Of a stretch of 54,745 nucleotides of DNA, positions 1 to 8,044 are shown piece by piece; position 1 is the first letter of the stretch, and every line of letters begins with the position of its first letter. This DNA comes from Micromonospora_J zhanjiangensis (GTDB taxonomy: Bacteria > Actinomycetota > Actinomycetes > Mycobacteriales > Micromonosporaceae). The notes beneath the pieces were generated by a model that did no database searches, had not been told where the DNA came from, and was given only the letters and a program-made list of their open reading frames with translations. The stretch is from NCBI RefSeq assembly GCF_042650605.1, contig NZ_JBHSBN010000035.1, positions 1-54,745 of the forward strand. Direction: 5' to 3'. Position numbers and translations under genes: made by a program.

Positions 1-9
1 AGACAAACA

Positions 10-29
10 CCCCCCCCCCCCCCCCCCCC
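10..29. repeat. 20-nt poly-C homopolymer
   Basis: An uninterrupted run of 20 C residues lies ten bases from the window edge. Runs this long are unusual in coding DNA of any GC content. It may be a contig-end artefact or a true slippage-prone tract; reads spanning it would be needed to tell. Confidence 0.9.
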
Positions 30-357
30 GGCCAATCGCTGCCGGTCAGCACGTTGGGACGGCGGGACGTGGAAGACGTGCAGGTTCCACCGCGTGTCGT
101 CATCGGCCGCGCTGGCCGGTCGTACGGGCACGCACTGGAACCGCTGATGCGTCGGGTTGCCGGCTTCGTTCTTGCGGACGCCGAACTTCCTCACGGCGCT
201 GCCAGCGTGAAGAGAGCCCGAGCACGCCACGAGGCCCATGGTTGACGGCTGTTGGGCCTCCACGCGCGTGCCTTTCCGGGTAGAAAAGAAACGCTACAGC
301 GGCGGATTCCGCCAAATCAACCCGCCATCAACACTCCCAGCCGAGTGCTCCTCACGG
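30..357. other. Stretch with no recognisable gene
   Basis: Short open frames exist on both strands but none has a recognisable domain or a convincing ribosome binding site. The segment belongs to the decayed region left of the tRNA fragment at 1635-1676. Confidence 0.4.
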
Positions 358-477
358 ATGGAGGCATTCAGCGACGGAGTGTTCACGATCGCTGCCACTC
401 TCCTGTTCCTCGCCCTCGCAATTTACCTGGTCGTCCCACTCGCCGACATTCGCAGGGCCCTATTTCCTCGGTCGTGA
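358..477 (+). pseudogene. TMEM175-like (DUF1211) channel fragment
   Basis: The reading frame begins MEAFSDGVF followed by IAATLLFLALAI. EAFSDGVF is the hallmark at the start of transmembrane helix 1 of prokaryotic TMEM175-family (DUF1211) potassium channels, which are normally around 200 residues with six helices. Here only about 40 residues remain before a stop, so the gene is broken and the tail after the first helix does not look like the family. No neighbour suggests function. It is one of several gene scraps left of the tRNA fragment. The family call rests on one motif. Confidence 0.4.
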
Positions 478-921
478 AGTCGGACTGAGGCGCCGCCACA
501 AGCGCCTTCTGTCGGGGCGGTGGGGCCGCTGCGCGGAGCTCGCGCCAAAGCAGACGTGCGCGGCGATTCCGTTCCTCACGAGTCGCCTTCGTACTTGGAG
601 TCAACGCCCTCATCGGCAGTTGCGCGCGGATCGCGGCAGATCCGTGCACATGATCATGGGCTCCGGATCGACCGACACCAGCTTCGGACCAGCCGAGGCT
701 GCCGCCGATCGATGGGCTATGCGACTCGCGGCCCAGCGGGCATAAGCCGCTGTCGGCTGCGGGGCGGCGCGGTGTCCAGACTGGCCTACGAGCGAGCCTG
801 CGAGCACCTGACCTGCGCGGTGTCGGCAGCATGCCACACGGCCGTATTCACATCGACCATCGAGCTGCGTGTGCAGCGATGCCGTCGCCGAGGGACGGCG
901 GGCGCGGGGGAGAATGAGTAC
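478..921. other. Stretch with no supported gene
   Basis: No frame on either strand shows a recognisable domain. A minus-strand frame around 480-615 begins MRALTPSTKAT and is rich in Arg and Glu; it could be another scrap but I cannot name it. The segment appears to be decayed intergenic or element DNA. Confidence 0.35.
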
Positions 922-1107
922 ATGAGGGTCTTCATCAGCAGTGTTCGCCGGGAGCTCGAGGAGGAGCGCGACGCACTTCCGGGCTTGATCTCGGCGCTCG
1001 GGCATACACCGGTGCGCTTCGAGGACTTCACTGCCCAGACGTTGCCGAGCCGTGAGGTCTGTCTCAAGGGTGTCACCTCGGCCGAGGTGTATTTGCTGAT
1101 CGTGGGC
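922..1107 (+). pseudogene. DUF4062-domain protein, N-terminal fragment
   Basis: ATG at 922 follows a GGGGGAG ribosome binding site. The product starts MRVFISSVRRELEEER and continues to YLLIVGG at about residue 62. This matches the start of DUF4062, a domain at the N-terminus of many large actinobacterial proteins, often with NTPase or repeat regions behind it. The similarity stops abruptly at about 1107, where the DNA continues into the 3' side of a gene on the opposite strand (1108-1314). The remainder of the protein is absent, so this is a truncated 5' end with intact start signals. Confidence 0.65.
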
Positions 1108-1314
1108 GGCCTGGTTCAGCACCGTCTGGTACATCACCTGGAAATCTCCGGGGTCGTCCAGGTGATACGTGGCGTCGCCGGACCAGTCGAGACGTCGGTC
1201 GAGCGTCACCACGCCGCTGACCGGACCACGCAGGTCGGCCAGACTCGTGGGTACGACGTAGTGCCGCTGGTCCGCGTACCCTGAACCAGCAGGCGCGCCG
1301 CCTGCCCTCACCAT
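1108..1314 (-). pseudogene. Truncated uncharacterised actinobacterial protein
   Basis: ATG at 1314 is preceded by GGAGGTGGAGCG. The product reads MVRAGGAPAGSG, then VVPTSLADLRGP, VTLDRRLDWSG, YHLDDPGDF and MYQTVLNQA. The block from SLADLRGP to the MYxTVL motif is a pattern I recall from short conserved actinobacterial proteins of unknown function. Homology ends at about 1108, exactly where the DUF4062 fragment coming from the left also ends. Both genes keep their 5' ends and have lost their 3' ends, as expected if one deletion removed the space between two convergent genes. Confidence 0.5.
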
Positions 1315-1634
1315 CGCTCCACCTCCTGACCCGACCGTACGGTGGGGCTCGCACGTGCCGGCGCAGACCGGTACGAACGGATGGACGATTTTGCCGATGG
1401 TGGTCCGGTCGTTGCTGCCCGGCGCTGCGTCGGTCCGCCTTGCGGCGGTTGCTCGGTGGGTGCTCGGACGTCGGAGAACTGACACGGACGTTCCGGGACC
1501 GGGATGGATTCCGCCGGTCTGCCGGGGGCGTCAATGATCCGCTTCGGTCGATGTGATGCCGGACCTGCGGGGACGCGGCCGGATTGGCTCGGGCGCGGCT
1601 GGACGCCAGCGGACTTCGCCACTCTCTGCAAGAT
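1315..1634. other. Stretch with no supported gene
   Basis: GC-rich DNA between the truncated gene at 1108-1314 and the tRNA fragment. Overlapping frames exist on the minus strand but are proline/arginine-rich with no recognisable domain, as expected for non-coding high-GC DNA. I saw no integrase gene here. Confidence 0.4.
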
Positions 1635-1676
1635 CTACGGATCAGAAGGTTAGGGGTTCGAGTCCCTTCGGGCGCA
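1635..1676 (+). other. 3' fragment of tRNA-Arg(ACG), probable att site
   Basis: The segment reads as an anticodon loop CTACGGA (anticodon ACG), the 3' anticodon strand TCAGA, a T-arm AGGGG-TTCGAGT-CCCTT, the 3' acceptor strand CGGGCGC and discriminator A. The bases just before it (GCAAGAT) cannot form the 5' anticodon strand TCTGA, and no D-arm or 5' acceptor precedes it. It is thus a 42-nt 3' tRNA fragment, the usual footprint of tyrosine-recombinase integration into a tRNA gene. Because a terminator-like hairpin follows at once, the native downstream flank is on the right and the integrated element would lie to the left. Confidence 0.75.
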
Positions 1677-1682
1677 CAACAC

Positions 1683-1726
1683 AATCAAGGCCGTGACCAG
1701 CGGAAACGCGGGTCACGGCCTTGATT
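1683..1726. terminator. Strong hairpin, likely tRNA-Arg terminator
   Basis: A perfect 16-bp inverted repeat (1683-1698 with 1711-1726; arm AATCAAGGCCGTGACC) surrounds a 12-nt loop. It begins seven bases after the tRNA acceptor end, the position expected for the terminator of the original tRNA gene. Confidence 0.75.
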
Positions 1727-1835
1727 CGCCGACCTGGCGACACGCGACGGCATCGACCAGGTTGTCGCCTCGGTCGCCGACCAGCCGGTCATGATGCTTG
1801 TCGACAACGCGGGCGTGGCCCACTGCCCCGTGAGC
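1727..1835 (+). pseudogene. Short-chain dehydrogenase internal fragment
   Basis: The frame reads ADLATRDGIDQVVASV then VMMLVDNAGVAHC. The DLxxRDGxDxV and LVxNAGVAHC blocks are the NAD-binding middle of a classical SDR (the NNAG motif appears here as DNAG). No start codon, GxxxGxG loop or YxxxK catalytic motif is present, and the frame drifts into unrelated sequence after about 1835. This is a remnant of perhaps one seventh of a gene. Confidence 0.55.
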
Positions 1836-2054
1836 GGCATGGCCGAGACCCCCCTCTCGGCCATGCCGCGCCCCGACGCCGGCGATGACGGGACGACCCA
1901 AGCTAGCGTCGCCCGCTTGCATGCCGCTTTCACGTCACTGTGGACGAAACTCCTTCGCAGCTCCCCGGTTCACCGATCCATTTTTCGGGAAGCCGGCGGC
2001 GCGCAGGTCACGCCGCGCGGCTGGCCCCACGCCCGTCGACCGGATCCGCGCCCG
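1836..2054. other. Intergenic, nothing recognised
   Basis: This lies between the SDR scrap and the 3' end of the luciferase-like gene at 2055. I see no coding frame with a family match and no strong hairpin. Confidence 0.4.
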
Positions 2055-3155
2055 CTACCGCCGTTCGGCAGTGCTCGTCGCGTCGTCCGCCGGTGCCGGC
2101 TGCGGGAATCGCGGCAGTACGGCGTCCGCGAACAGCCGCATCGTCTCGGCCGATTCCTCGTACGGCATGTTCCCGGAGATCACCTGAAGGGAGACGGTGA
2201 TGTCGCCGTACAGGTCCCTGATGCGCGACAGCCGCGCGGTGACTTCCTCGGGGGTGCCGACGAGCACCTTGTCCTCGGCGAGCGACTTGTCGAAATCGCT
2301 GCTCCTGACCCGCTGCACGATGTTCTCGTAGCCGGGGTAGTCGGCGCTGCGCGTGCGGCTCCACTCGGCCACCGCGTCCACCAGCTTCTGGTGCGTGTGC
2401 TCCGAGTACCGCCGACCATTCCGGTACGCCGTCGTGGCGTCGGTGGCCAGATAGCAGTTGTAGCTGAAGTGGATGTCGCCGGTGTTCGGGTCGTGCCCCG
2501 CGGCTTGACGGCTCTTGCGGTACAACTCCAACATCTCCTGCAGCTTCTCCGGCTTGTTGATCGACGGGACCATCATCAGTCCGTAGCCGGCCCGGCCGGC
2601 GGCCTCACAGGAGACGGGGGTGGTGGCCGTGGCGACGAGGATCGGCGGATGTGGCTGCTGGTACGGCCGGGGCAGCATCGTCACCGGGCCGAACTGGTGG
2701 AACCGGCCCTGCCACACGACCTCCTGCTCCGCCCAGAGTCGGCGGCAGGCCTCCACACCCTCGTCGAACCGGTCGCGGCTCTCGTCCATGGCGACCTGGA
2801 ACGCCTCGAACTCCGGTGGCAGGAACGCCCTGCCGAAGCCGATGTCGAGCCGGCCGTGCGAGATGTTGTCAAGCATCGCCAGCTTGCCGGCGAGCTTGAT
2901 GGGATGACTGAACGCGGGGATGACCGCGCCGGTGACCAGGCGGATCCGCCGGGTCCGGGCCGCCGCCGCGGCGAGGAAGGTGACCGGGTCGGGGCTGTAC
3001 CCACCGTAGGGCGTGAAGTAGTGCTCGACCGTCTTGACGTGATGGAAGCCGAGTTCATCGGCCAACGCGGCGAGGCGCAGCGCCTCGTCGAAGTGCTGCG
3101 CGGCCGGTTTCTCGGCCGGGGTCACGGTGGGAAACAGATTGATGCCGAACTGCAT
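2055..3155 (-). CDS. LLM-class flavin-dependent oxidoreductase (luciferase-like)
   Basis: A 366-aa bacterial-luciferase-family monooxygenase or reductase that would use FMN or F420. The start MQFGINLFPTV is chosen because beta-strand 1 of the TIM barrel begins here and GGGAG lies about 8 nt upstream; a longer frame upstream is arginine-rich and unlikely. Visible family blocks are HHVKTVEHYF (residue ~50), RTRRIRLVTGAV (~80), GRLDIGFGRAF (~115) and a C-terminal LVGTPEEVTARL (~300). It lies 83 nt downstream of a TetR-family gene on the same strand and may be controlled by it. The substrate is unknown; it is at the left border of the polyketide genes, so membership of that pathway is uncertain. 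Confidence 0.85.
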   Translation of the reverse strand: MQFGINLFPTVTPAEKPAAQHFDEALRLAALADELGFHHVKTVEHYFTPYGGYSPDPVTFLAAAAARTRRIRLVTGAVIPAFSHPIKLAGKLAMLDNISHGRLDIGFGRAFLPPEFEAFQVAMDESRDRFDEGVEACRRLWAEQEVVWQGRFHQFGPVTMLPRPYQQPHPPILVATATTPVSCEAAGRAGYGLMMVPSINKPEKLQEMLELYRKSRQAAGHDPNTGDIHFSYNCYLATDATTAYRNGRRYSEHTHQKLVDAVAEWSRTRSADYPGYENIVQRVRSSDFDKSLAEDKVLVGTPEEVTARLSRIRDLYGDITVSLQVISGNMPYEESAETMRLFADAVLPRFPQPAPADDATSTAERR

Positions 3156-3238
3156 GTGCACTCCCGGTGCTGGCGGCTTGGTGCCACCAGCCTCGGAGCG
3201 CGCCGTCCAGCGGCGGTCGACGCTGGCTCGAGCGCCGG

Positions 3239-3898
3239 TCAACCGGCCTTGTCGGGGGCCGTGTCGAGGTGTGCCAGGTAATGCTCCAGATCGCCGTTCG
3301 CCAACGACTCGCCGGGCAGCGCGGGCAGATCCGGGCGCGCCCGCAGGGCGGCCAGGAACAGCTCGGTGTAGCGCGCGGTCAACCGGTCGCTCACCGGTCC
3401 GGGTGGCGCCTGCACCCCCCGGGACAACAGATTCGTCATGACCTGGACGTCGCCGAACCCGACGTCGGAGCGTAGGTCACCGTCGGCCTGGGCGCGTTCG
3501 ATCAGATCCCGCACCGTGGCGATCAGGGCGTCGCGCACGTCGTAGAACACCTGGTCCGGTTCGACGCGACCACCCAGGACCGGCAGCAGGGAGCCGAGCC
3601 GCCGGATGGCGACCCGCCGCAGGAACTGGGCCAGCGCGTCCCACGCCCGCGGCTGGTCGGCCTGCGCCTGCCGCGCCTCGGCGAGTAACTCCTGCTTGGT
3701 CAGCACGACGACCTCGCGGATGAGGGCCTCGCGGGTGGGGAACCGTCGATAGAGGGTGGCGATGCCGACCGAGGCCCGGCGGGCGATCTCCTCCAGGGAC
3801 GCGTCCGGGCCCGACTCGAGGAAGGCGAGTCGAGCGGCGAGGAGGATCTTTTCCCGGTTGCGTCGGGCGTCGAGCCGCAGCATTGAGGAATTATTCAT
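3239..3898 (-). CDS. TetR/AcrR-family regulator
   Basis: A 219-aa regulator. Residues ~10-60 hold the TetR DNA-binding domain: REKILLAARLAF, then SLEEIARRASVGIATLYRRF. The C-terminal part is the variable, helical ligand domain. ATG at 3898 is the most likely start; an internal ATG at 3883 would also keep the helix-turn-helix. It is divergent from the secreted-protein gene at 4094, with a 195-nt intergenic region that should hold both promoters, and upstream of the luciferase-like gene at 2055-3155, a frequent TetR target arrangement. Ligand unknown. Confidence 0.9.
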   Translation of the reverse strand: MNNSSMLRLDARRNREKILLAARLAFLESGPDASLEEIARRASVGIATLYRRFPTREALIREVVVLTKQELLAEARQAQADQPRAWDALAQFLRRVAIRRLGSLLPVLGGRVEPDQVFYDVRDALIATVRDLIERAQADGDLRSDVGFGDVQVMTNLLSRGVQAPPGPVSDRLTARYTELFLAALRARPDLPALPGESLANGDLEHYLAHLDTAPDKAG

Positions 3899-4093
3899 CG
3901 CGTCGTTTGGCACTGCAGTCACAACCTTCGATGGCCGTGCGATGGCCTCGACGGGGATCGAAACACACTTCGGCCAGGAACACAAACCACTGTCGAGCCA
4001 GTCTCCACCAGGCGTCCAGTGGTCCTCACCGCCCCCGTAGTGAGGCTTGGCAGGACCGAAGCTCCCGAGCACCACTGCAGAACAGGAACCAGG

Positions 4094-4993
4094 ATGTCCA
4101 AACTCTCTCGACGCCGCCTCGGCGCGCTTGCTGCGGGTGCGATCGTCACGGCACTCACCGTCGCGCCCCCGGCCGCCGCCGCCGGACTGCCGGCGGCGCG
4201 AACCGCCGCATCCACCATCCCGTCCTACCCTGCCAGCCGGGTGCTGTCGGTCGTCGCTCGCGACGACGCGCTGCGACTCGGGCGCAGCACTGTCTCGTCC
4301 GGTCTCGTCGCCCTCGACCTGCGGAACGCCGGCACCGTCGACCACGAGGCGTTGCTGATGAAGCTCAAGCCCGGTGTGACCGTCCAGCAGTACGTGGACA
4401 CCCTCACCAACAGCGGGCTGGGTGCCGCGAACGCGCTGCTGGTCTACTCCGGTGGCGCCAACGTCGTGCGGCCGGGGAAGTCCCAGGTCACCGTGCAGTC
4501 GCTCACCGCCGGCCAGTACCTGGTCCTGTCGTACGCGCAGGACGAGAACGCCGTGCCCGAGGTGGTGAAGGGTATGTACACGCCGCTGACTGTCGTCGAC
4601 GACGGCGCGCCGTCGGTCACTCTGCCCGCCGGCCTGGTGAAGGGCATGATCACCGCGCATGACATGACCTACACCCTGCCCAGCACGCTGGACGGCCACG
4701 GCGTCTACCAGTTCACCGTGACTGATCCGAAGGTTCCGCACGAGGTCGGGTTCATCCGGCTCGCGCCCGGTGTCACCCGCGACGACGTGCTGGACTGGGC
4801 GATGACGGAGACGGGCCCGAAGCCGTTCACCGCCGCCGGCGGGTTCGGCGCCCTGCCCACCGGCGGCACCGGCTGGTTCTACCTGGACCTGCCCCCCGGG
4901 CAGTACGCGGCGATCTGCTTCGTGCACAGTCCCTACCCGCCGTACGAGTCGCACGCGGCGATGGGTCAGATCGTGCTCTTCACCGTCAACTGA
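4094..4993 (+). CDS. Exported protein of unknown function
   Basis: A 299-aa protein with a signal peptide: MSKLSRRRLGALAAGAIV followed by an Ala-rich stretch ending AAAAG near residue 31. The SRRRLG sequence resembles a twin-arginine (Tat) signal, so export in folded form is possible. The mature part has no cysteines in obvious metal motifs and reads as all-beta; it appears to hold two similar halves (PGVTVQQYVDTLTN near residue 95 and PGVTRDDVLDWAMT near 225). I do not recognise an enzyme family. It is divergent from the TetR gene and is followed by a strong terminator, so it forms its own transcription unit. Confidence 0.75.
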   Translation: MSKLSRRRLGALAAGAIVTALTVAPPAAAAGLPAARTAASTIPSYPASRVLSVVARDDALRLGRSTVSSGLVALDLRNAGTVDHEALLMKLKPGVTVQQYVDTLTNSGLGAANALLVYSGGANVVRPGKSQVTVQSLTAGQYLVLSYAQDENAVPEVVKGMYTPLTVVDDGAPSVTLPAGLVKGMITAHDMTYTLPSTLDGHGVYQFTVTDPKVPHEVGFIRLAPGVTRDDVLDWAMTETGPKPFTAAGGFGALPTGGTGWFYLDLPPGQYAAICFVHSPYPPYESHAAMGQIVLFTVN

Positions 4994-5007
4994 TTCGCAC
5001 CGTCCCT

Positions 5008-5042
5008 GATGAGCCGGACCGCCCGCGGCGGTCCGGCTCATC
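5008..5042. terminator. Rho-independent-type hairpin after the exported-protein gene
   Basis: A perfect 16-bp stem (5008-5023 with 5027-5042; arm GATGAGCCGGACCGCC) with a 3-nt loop starts 15 nt after the stop codon at 4993. It separates the exported protein from the polyketide genes. Confidence 0.85.
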
Positions 5043-5191
5043 CCTGTACGGGCCCCCGTCCCCGGTCGGCGCCACTCCTGGAGCGCCGCTCGATCGAGCC
5101 TCCGTCTGCCGTCGAATTCGGCTGTGTTGGTACTCCAGGTCCCGCGGCCACCCTTGATCCATCGATCAGATTGGACAGAGCGGGGACGTTC

Positions 5192-6472
5192 GTGACATCG
5201 ACAGACGAGAGAAGAGCGCTCATCACCGGCATCGGTGTGGTCGCTCCCGGCGGTACTGGTGTCAAGGAGTTCTGGGATCTGCTGACCGCCGGCCGGACCG
5301 CGACCCGCGGCATCACCTGCTTCGACGCGTCGTCGTTCCGGTCCCGGGTCGCTGCCGAATGCGACTTCGACGGCGCCGCGCACGGGTTGACCCCGCAGGA
5401 ATTGCGCCGGATGGATCGCGCTGCGCAGTTGGCGGTGGTAAGCGCCCGGGAAGCGGTGGAGGACAGCGGGCTCCCGGTGGCCGCCCTGGACCCGTACCGG
5501 ATCGGGGTTTCCATCGGCAGCGCGGTGGGCGCGACCCGGAGTTTGGACACCGAATACTCCATCGTCAGCGACTCGGGCCGGAACTGGCTGGTCGACCACC
5601 GGTACGGCACGCCCCATCTGTACGACTACTTCGTCCCGAGTTCGTTCGCCGCCGAAGTGGCCTGGGCCACCGGTGCGGAGGGACCGGCCGCGGTGATCTC
5701 CACCGGCTGCACCTCCGGTCTCGACGCCGTCGGTCATGCCCGTGAACTGATCCGAGAGGGTACGGCCGACGTGGTGATCGCCGGCGCCACCGACGCGCCG
5801 ATCTCGCCCATCACCGTCGCCTGCTTCGACGCGATCAAGGCGACCACCGCGCGCAACGACGACGCCGAGCACGCGTCGCGGCCCTTCGACCGCAGCCGAG
5901 ACGGTTTCGTCCTCGGTGAGGGATGCGCGGTCTTCGTGGTGGAGGAGTACCAGCATGCCCGCCGTCGGGGCGCGAAGGTCTATGCCGAGATCGCCGGTTT
6001 CGCCACCCGGTCCAACGCGTTCCACATGACCGGGCTGCGTCCCGACGGGCGGGAGATGGCCGAGGCGATCCGGGTCGCCCTCGACGAGGCGACGACGGAC
6101 CCGACCGAGGTCGACTACGTCAACGCGCACGGCTCCGGTACCAGGCAGAACGACATCCACGAGACGGCGGCGTTCAAACACAGCCTCGGCCCGCACGCGT
6201 ACCGGGTGCCGGTGAGCTCGATCAAGTCGATGATCGGGCACTCGTTGGGTGCCATCGGCGCCCTGGAGGTCGCGGCCTGCGCGTTGGCGATCGACCGAGG
6301 GGTGATTCCGCCGACGGCGAACCTGCACGAGCCGGATCCCCTGTGCGACCTGGACTACGTACCGCTGCACGCGCGTGAGCAGCGGACCGACGTAGTGCTC
6401 AGCGTCGGCAGCGGATTCGGCGGTTTTCAGAGCGCGATGGTGCTCGCCTCGCCGACGAGCGCCGCCGCATGA
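5192..6472 (+). CDS. Type II PKS ketosynthase, KS-alpha
   Basis: The condensing subunit of a minimal type II PKS (426 aa), which would extend malonyl units on the ACP as a heterodimer with the next gene product. The active-site cysteine is in STGCTSGLDA (C173); the decarboxylation histidines are in NAHGSGT (H313) and IGHSLGAIG (H350). The GTG start at 5192 gives VTSTDERRALITG, the normal KS-alpha beginning. The stop overlaps the start of the chain-length factor by 4 nt (ATGA), so the two are translationally coupled. It is the first gene of a co-directional run to 12315. Confidence 0.97.
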   Translation: MTSTDERRALITGIGVVAPGGTGVKEFWDLLTAGRTATRGITCFDASSFRSRVAAECDFDGAAHGLTPQELRRMDRAAQLAVVSAREAVEDSGLPVAALDPYRIGVSIGSAVGATRSLDTEYSIVSDSGRNWLVDHRYGTPHLYDYFVPSSFAAEVAWATGAEGPAAVISTGCTSGLDAVGHARELIREGTADVVIAGATDAPISPITVACFDAIKATTARNDDAEHASRPFDRSRDGFVLGEGCAVFVVEEYQHARRRGAKVYAEIAGFATRSNAFHMTGLRPDGREMAEAIRVALDEATTDPTEVDYVNAHGSGTRQNDIHETAAFKHSLGPHAYRVPVSSIKSMIGHSLGAIGALEVAACALAIDRGVIPPTANLHEPDPLCDLDYVPLHAREQRTDVVLSVGSGFGGFQSAMVLASPTSAAA

Positions 6473-7761
6473 CGGCCCCGGTCGCGCCGACCGGCCGGTA
6501 CGCGCCGGATGCGCGGGACGGGTCGGCGGCCCCGGGCACGCGCGGGGCTCCGGTCGTGACGGGGCTAGGCGTGGTCGCCGCGACGGGCCTGACCACCGAG
6601 TCGTACTGGGCGGCCGCGCTCGCCGGGACCAGCGGCATCAGCCGGCTGACCCGGTTCGACCCGGACCGGTATCCCGCCCGGTTGGCGGGCGAGGTGCCCG
6701 GGTTCGACCCGGCCGCGCATCTGCCCAGTCGGTTGCTGCCGCAGACCGACCGGATGACGCAGCTCGCCCTCTACGTTGCCGAGCACGCCCTGGCGGATGC
6801 CCGGCTGGACGTGGCCGGACAGCCGGAGTTCGGCGTCGGGGTGATCACTGCCAGCTCCTCCGGCGGATTCGAGTTCGGCCAGCGCGAGCTGGGCAAGCTG
6901 TGGAGCAAGGGCGGCGCCTTCGTCAGTGCCTACCAGTCGTTCGCGTGGTTCTACGCGGTGAACACCGGCCAGATCTCCATCCGGCACCAGGCACGTGGGC
7001 CCTCCGGGGTGATCGTCACCGAACAGGCGGGCGGGCTCGACGCGATCGCGCAGGCACGCCGCCAGCTCCGCAAGGGGACCGGTCAGGTCGTCACCGGCGG
7101 CGTCGACAGCTCCCTCTGCCCCTGGGGATGGGTGGCCCAACTCGCCTCCGGGCGGATCAGCGTCAGCGACGATCCACGGCGGGCGTACCTGCCGTTCGAC
7201 CGGGACGCCGCCGGGCACGTGCCGGGGGAGGGCGGGGCGCTGCTGATCCTGGAGGACGCCGGACTGGCCGCGGCCCGGGGTGTGCGGCCGTACGGCCGGA
7301 TCCTCGGTTACGGCTCCACGTTCGACCCCCGGCCCGGTTCCGGCCGGCCGCCCGCACTGCGGCGGGCCATCGAGTTGGCGCTGGCCGACGCCGGGCGTGC
7401 CGCGGTAGAGATCGACGTGGTGTTTGCGGACGCCGCAGCGGTCCCGCAGCTCGACGCCGAGGAGGCCGAGGCGATCAGCGCGGTCTTCGGCCCGGCCGCG
7501 GTTCCGGTCACCGCTCCGAAGACCATGGTGGGCCGGCTCAGCTCCGGCGCGGCGGCGCTGGACGTGGCCACCGCGCTGCTGGCGATCCGGGACGGTGTGG
7601 TGCCGCCGACGGTGCACGTCGGTGAGTTGGCCGCGAACCTGGCCCTCGACCTGGTCACTGACCGACCCCGCCGGATGCCGCTCCGGACGGCGCTGGTGCT
7701 GGCCCGCGGTTACGGCGGATTCAACTCGGCCCTGGTTGTCGGCGCACCGGCCGACACCTGA
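6469..7761 (+). CDS. Type II PKS chain-length factor, KS-beta
   Basis: A 430-aa partner of KS-alpha. The catalytic cysteine is replaced by glutamine in TEQAGGLDA (Q186), the diagnostic change of chain-length factors. The C-terminal PKTMVGRLSSGAAALD and GYGGFNSALV blocks fit the family. It determines polyketide length; the length (octaketide is my guess from the neighbouring cyclases) cannot be read safely by eye. It follows KS-alpha with a 4-nt overlap and precedes the ACP by 19 nt, the classic minimal-PKS order. Confidence 0.97.
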   Translation: MTAPVAPTGRYAPDARDGSAAPGTRGAPVVTGLGVVAATGLTTESYWAAALAGTSGISRLTRFDPDRYPARLAGEVPGFDPAAHLPSRLLPQTDRMTQLALYVAEHALADARLDVAGQPEFGVGVITASSSGGFEFGQRELGKLWSKGGAFVSAYQSFAWFYAVNTGQISIRHQARGPSGVIVTEQAGGLDAIAQARRQLRKGTGQVVTGGVDSSLCPWGWVAQLASGRISVSDDPRRAYLPFDRDAAGHVPGEGGALLILEDAGLAAARGVRPYGRILGYGSTFDPRPGSGRPPALRRAIELALADAGRAAVEIDVVFADAAAVPQLDAEEAEAISAVFGPAAVPVTAPKTMVGRLSSGAAALDVATALLAIRDGVVPPTVHVGELAANLALDLVTDRPRRMPLRTALVLARGYGGFNSALVVGAPADT

Positions 7762-7780
7762 TCACAGAAGGAGAACAGCC

Positions 7781-8044
7781 ATGGCTGTCCAGGAAATGAC
7801 CCTCGACGACCTGCGCCGGATCCTGCGCGACGCGGCTGGCGACACGGAGGCCGCCGACATCGACGGGGACGTCGCCGACATCACCTTCGAGAACCTGGGC
7901 TACGACTCGATAGCCATCCTGGAGGTGACCTCCCGGATCCAGCAGGAGTACGGCACCCGGCTGGCCGACGACGCGGTCACCGGCTTCGCCCGCCCACGGG
8001 ACGTGGTCGCCCTGGTCAACGCCCAGCTGGCGGGCGCGGCATGA
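7781..8044 (+). CDS. Type II PKS acyl carrier protein
   Basis: An 87-aa carrier protein with the phosphopantetheine serine in LGYDSIAIL (S43). AGAAGGAGAAC lies just before the ATG. It carries the growing polyketide for KS-alpha/KS-beta, the ketoreductase and the cyclases. The stop (TGA 8042-8044) overlaps the original ATG of the broken carboxylase gene at 8041. Confidence 0.97.
   Translation: MAVQEMTLDDLRRILRDAAGDTEAADIDGDVADITFENLGYDSIAILEVTSRIQQEYGTRLADDAVTGFARPRDVVALVNAQLAGAA

Noticed and set aside
100..190. Possible zinc-finger transposase scrap on the minus strand (VRKFGVRKNEAG)
   Set aside because: Only a dozen residues with weak resemblance and a single Cys; not enough for a call.
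1836..3281. Plus-strand frame of nearly 500 codons antisense to the luciferase-like gene
   Set aside because: Only the first ~35 residues (SDR scrap) look real; the rest is a shadow of the minus-strand gene.
3899..6370. Long minus-strand upstream extension of the TetR gene across the KS-alpha gene
   Set aside because: The TetR domain begins after ATG 3898; everything upstream is antisense to the exported-protein and KS-alpha genes and has no domain.
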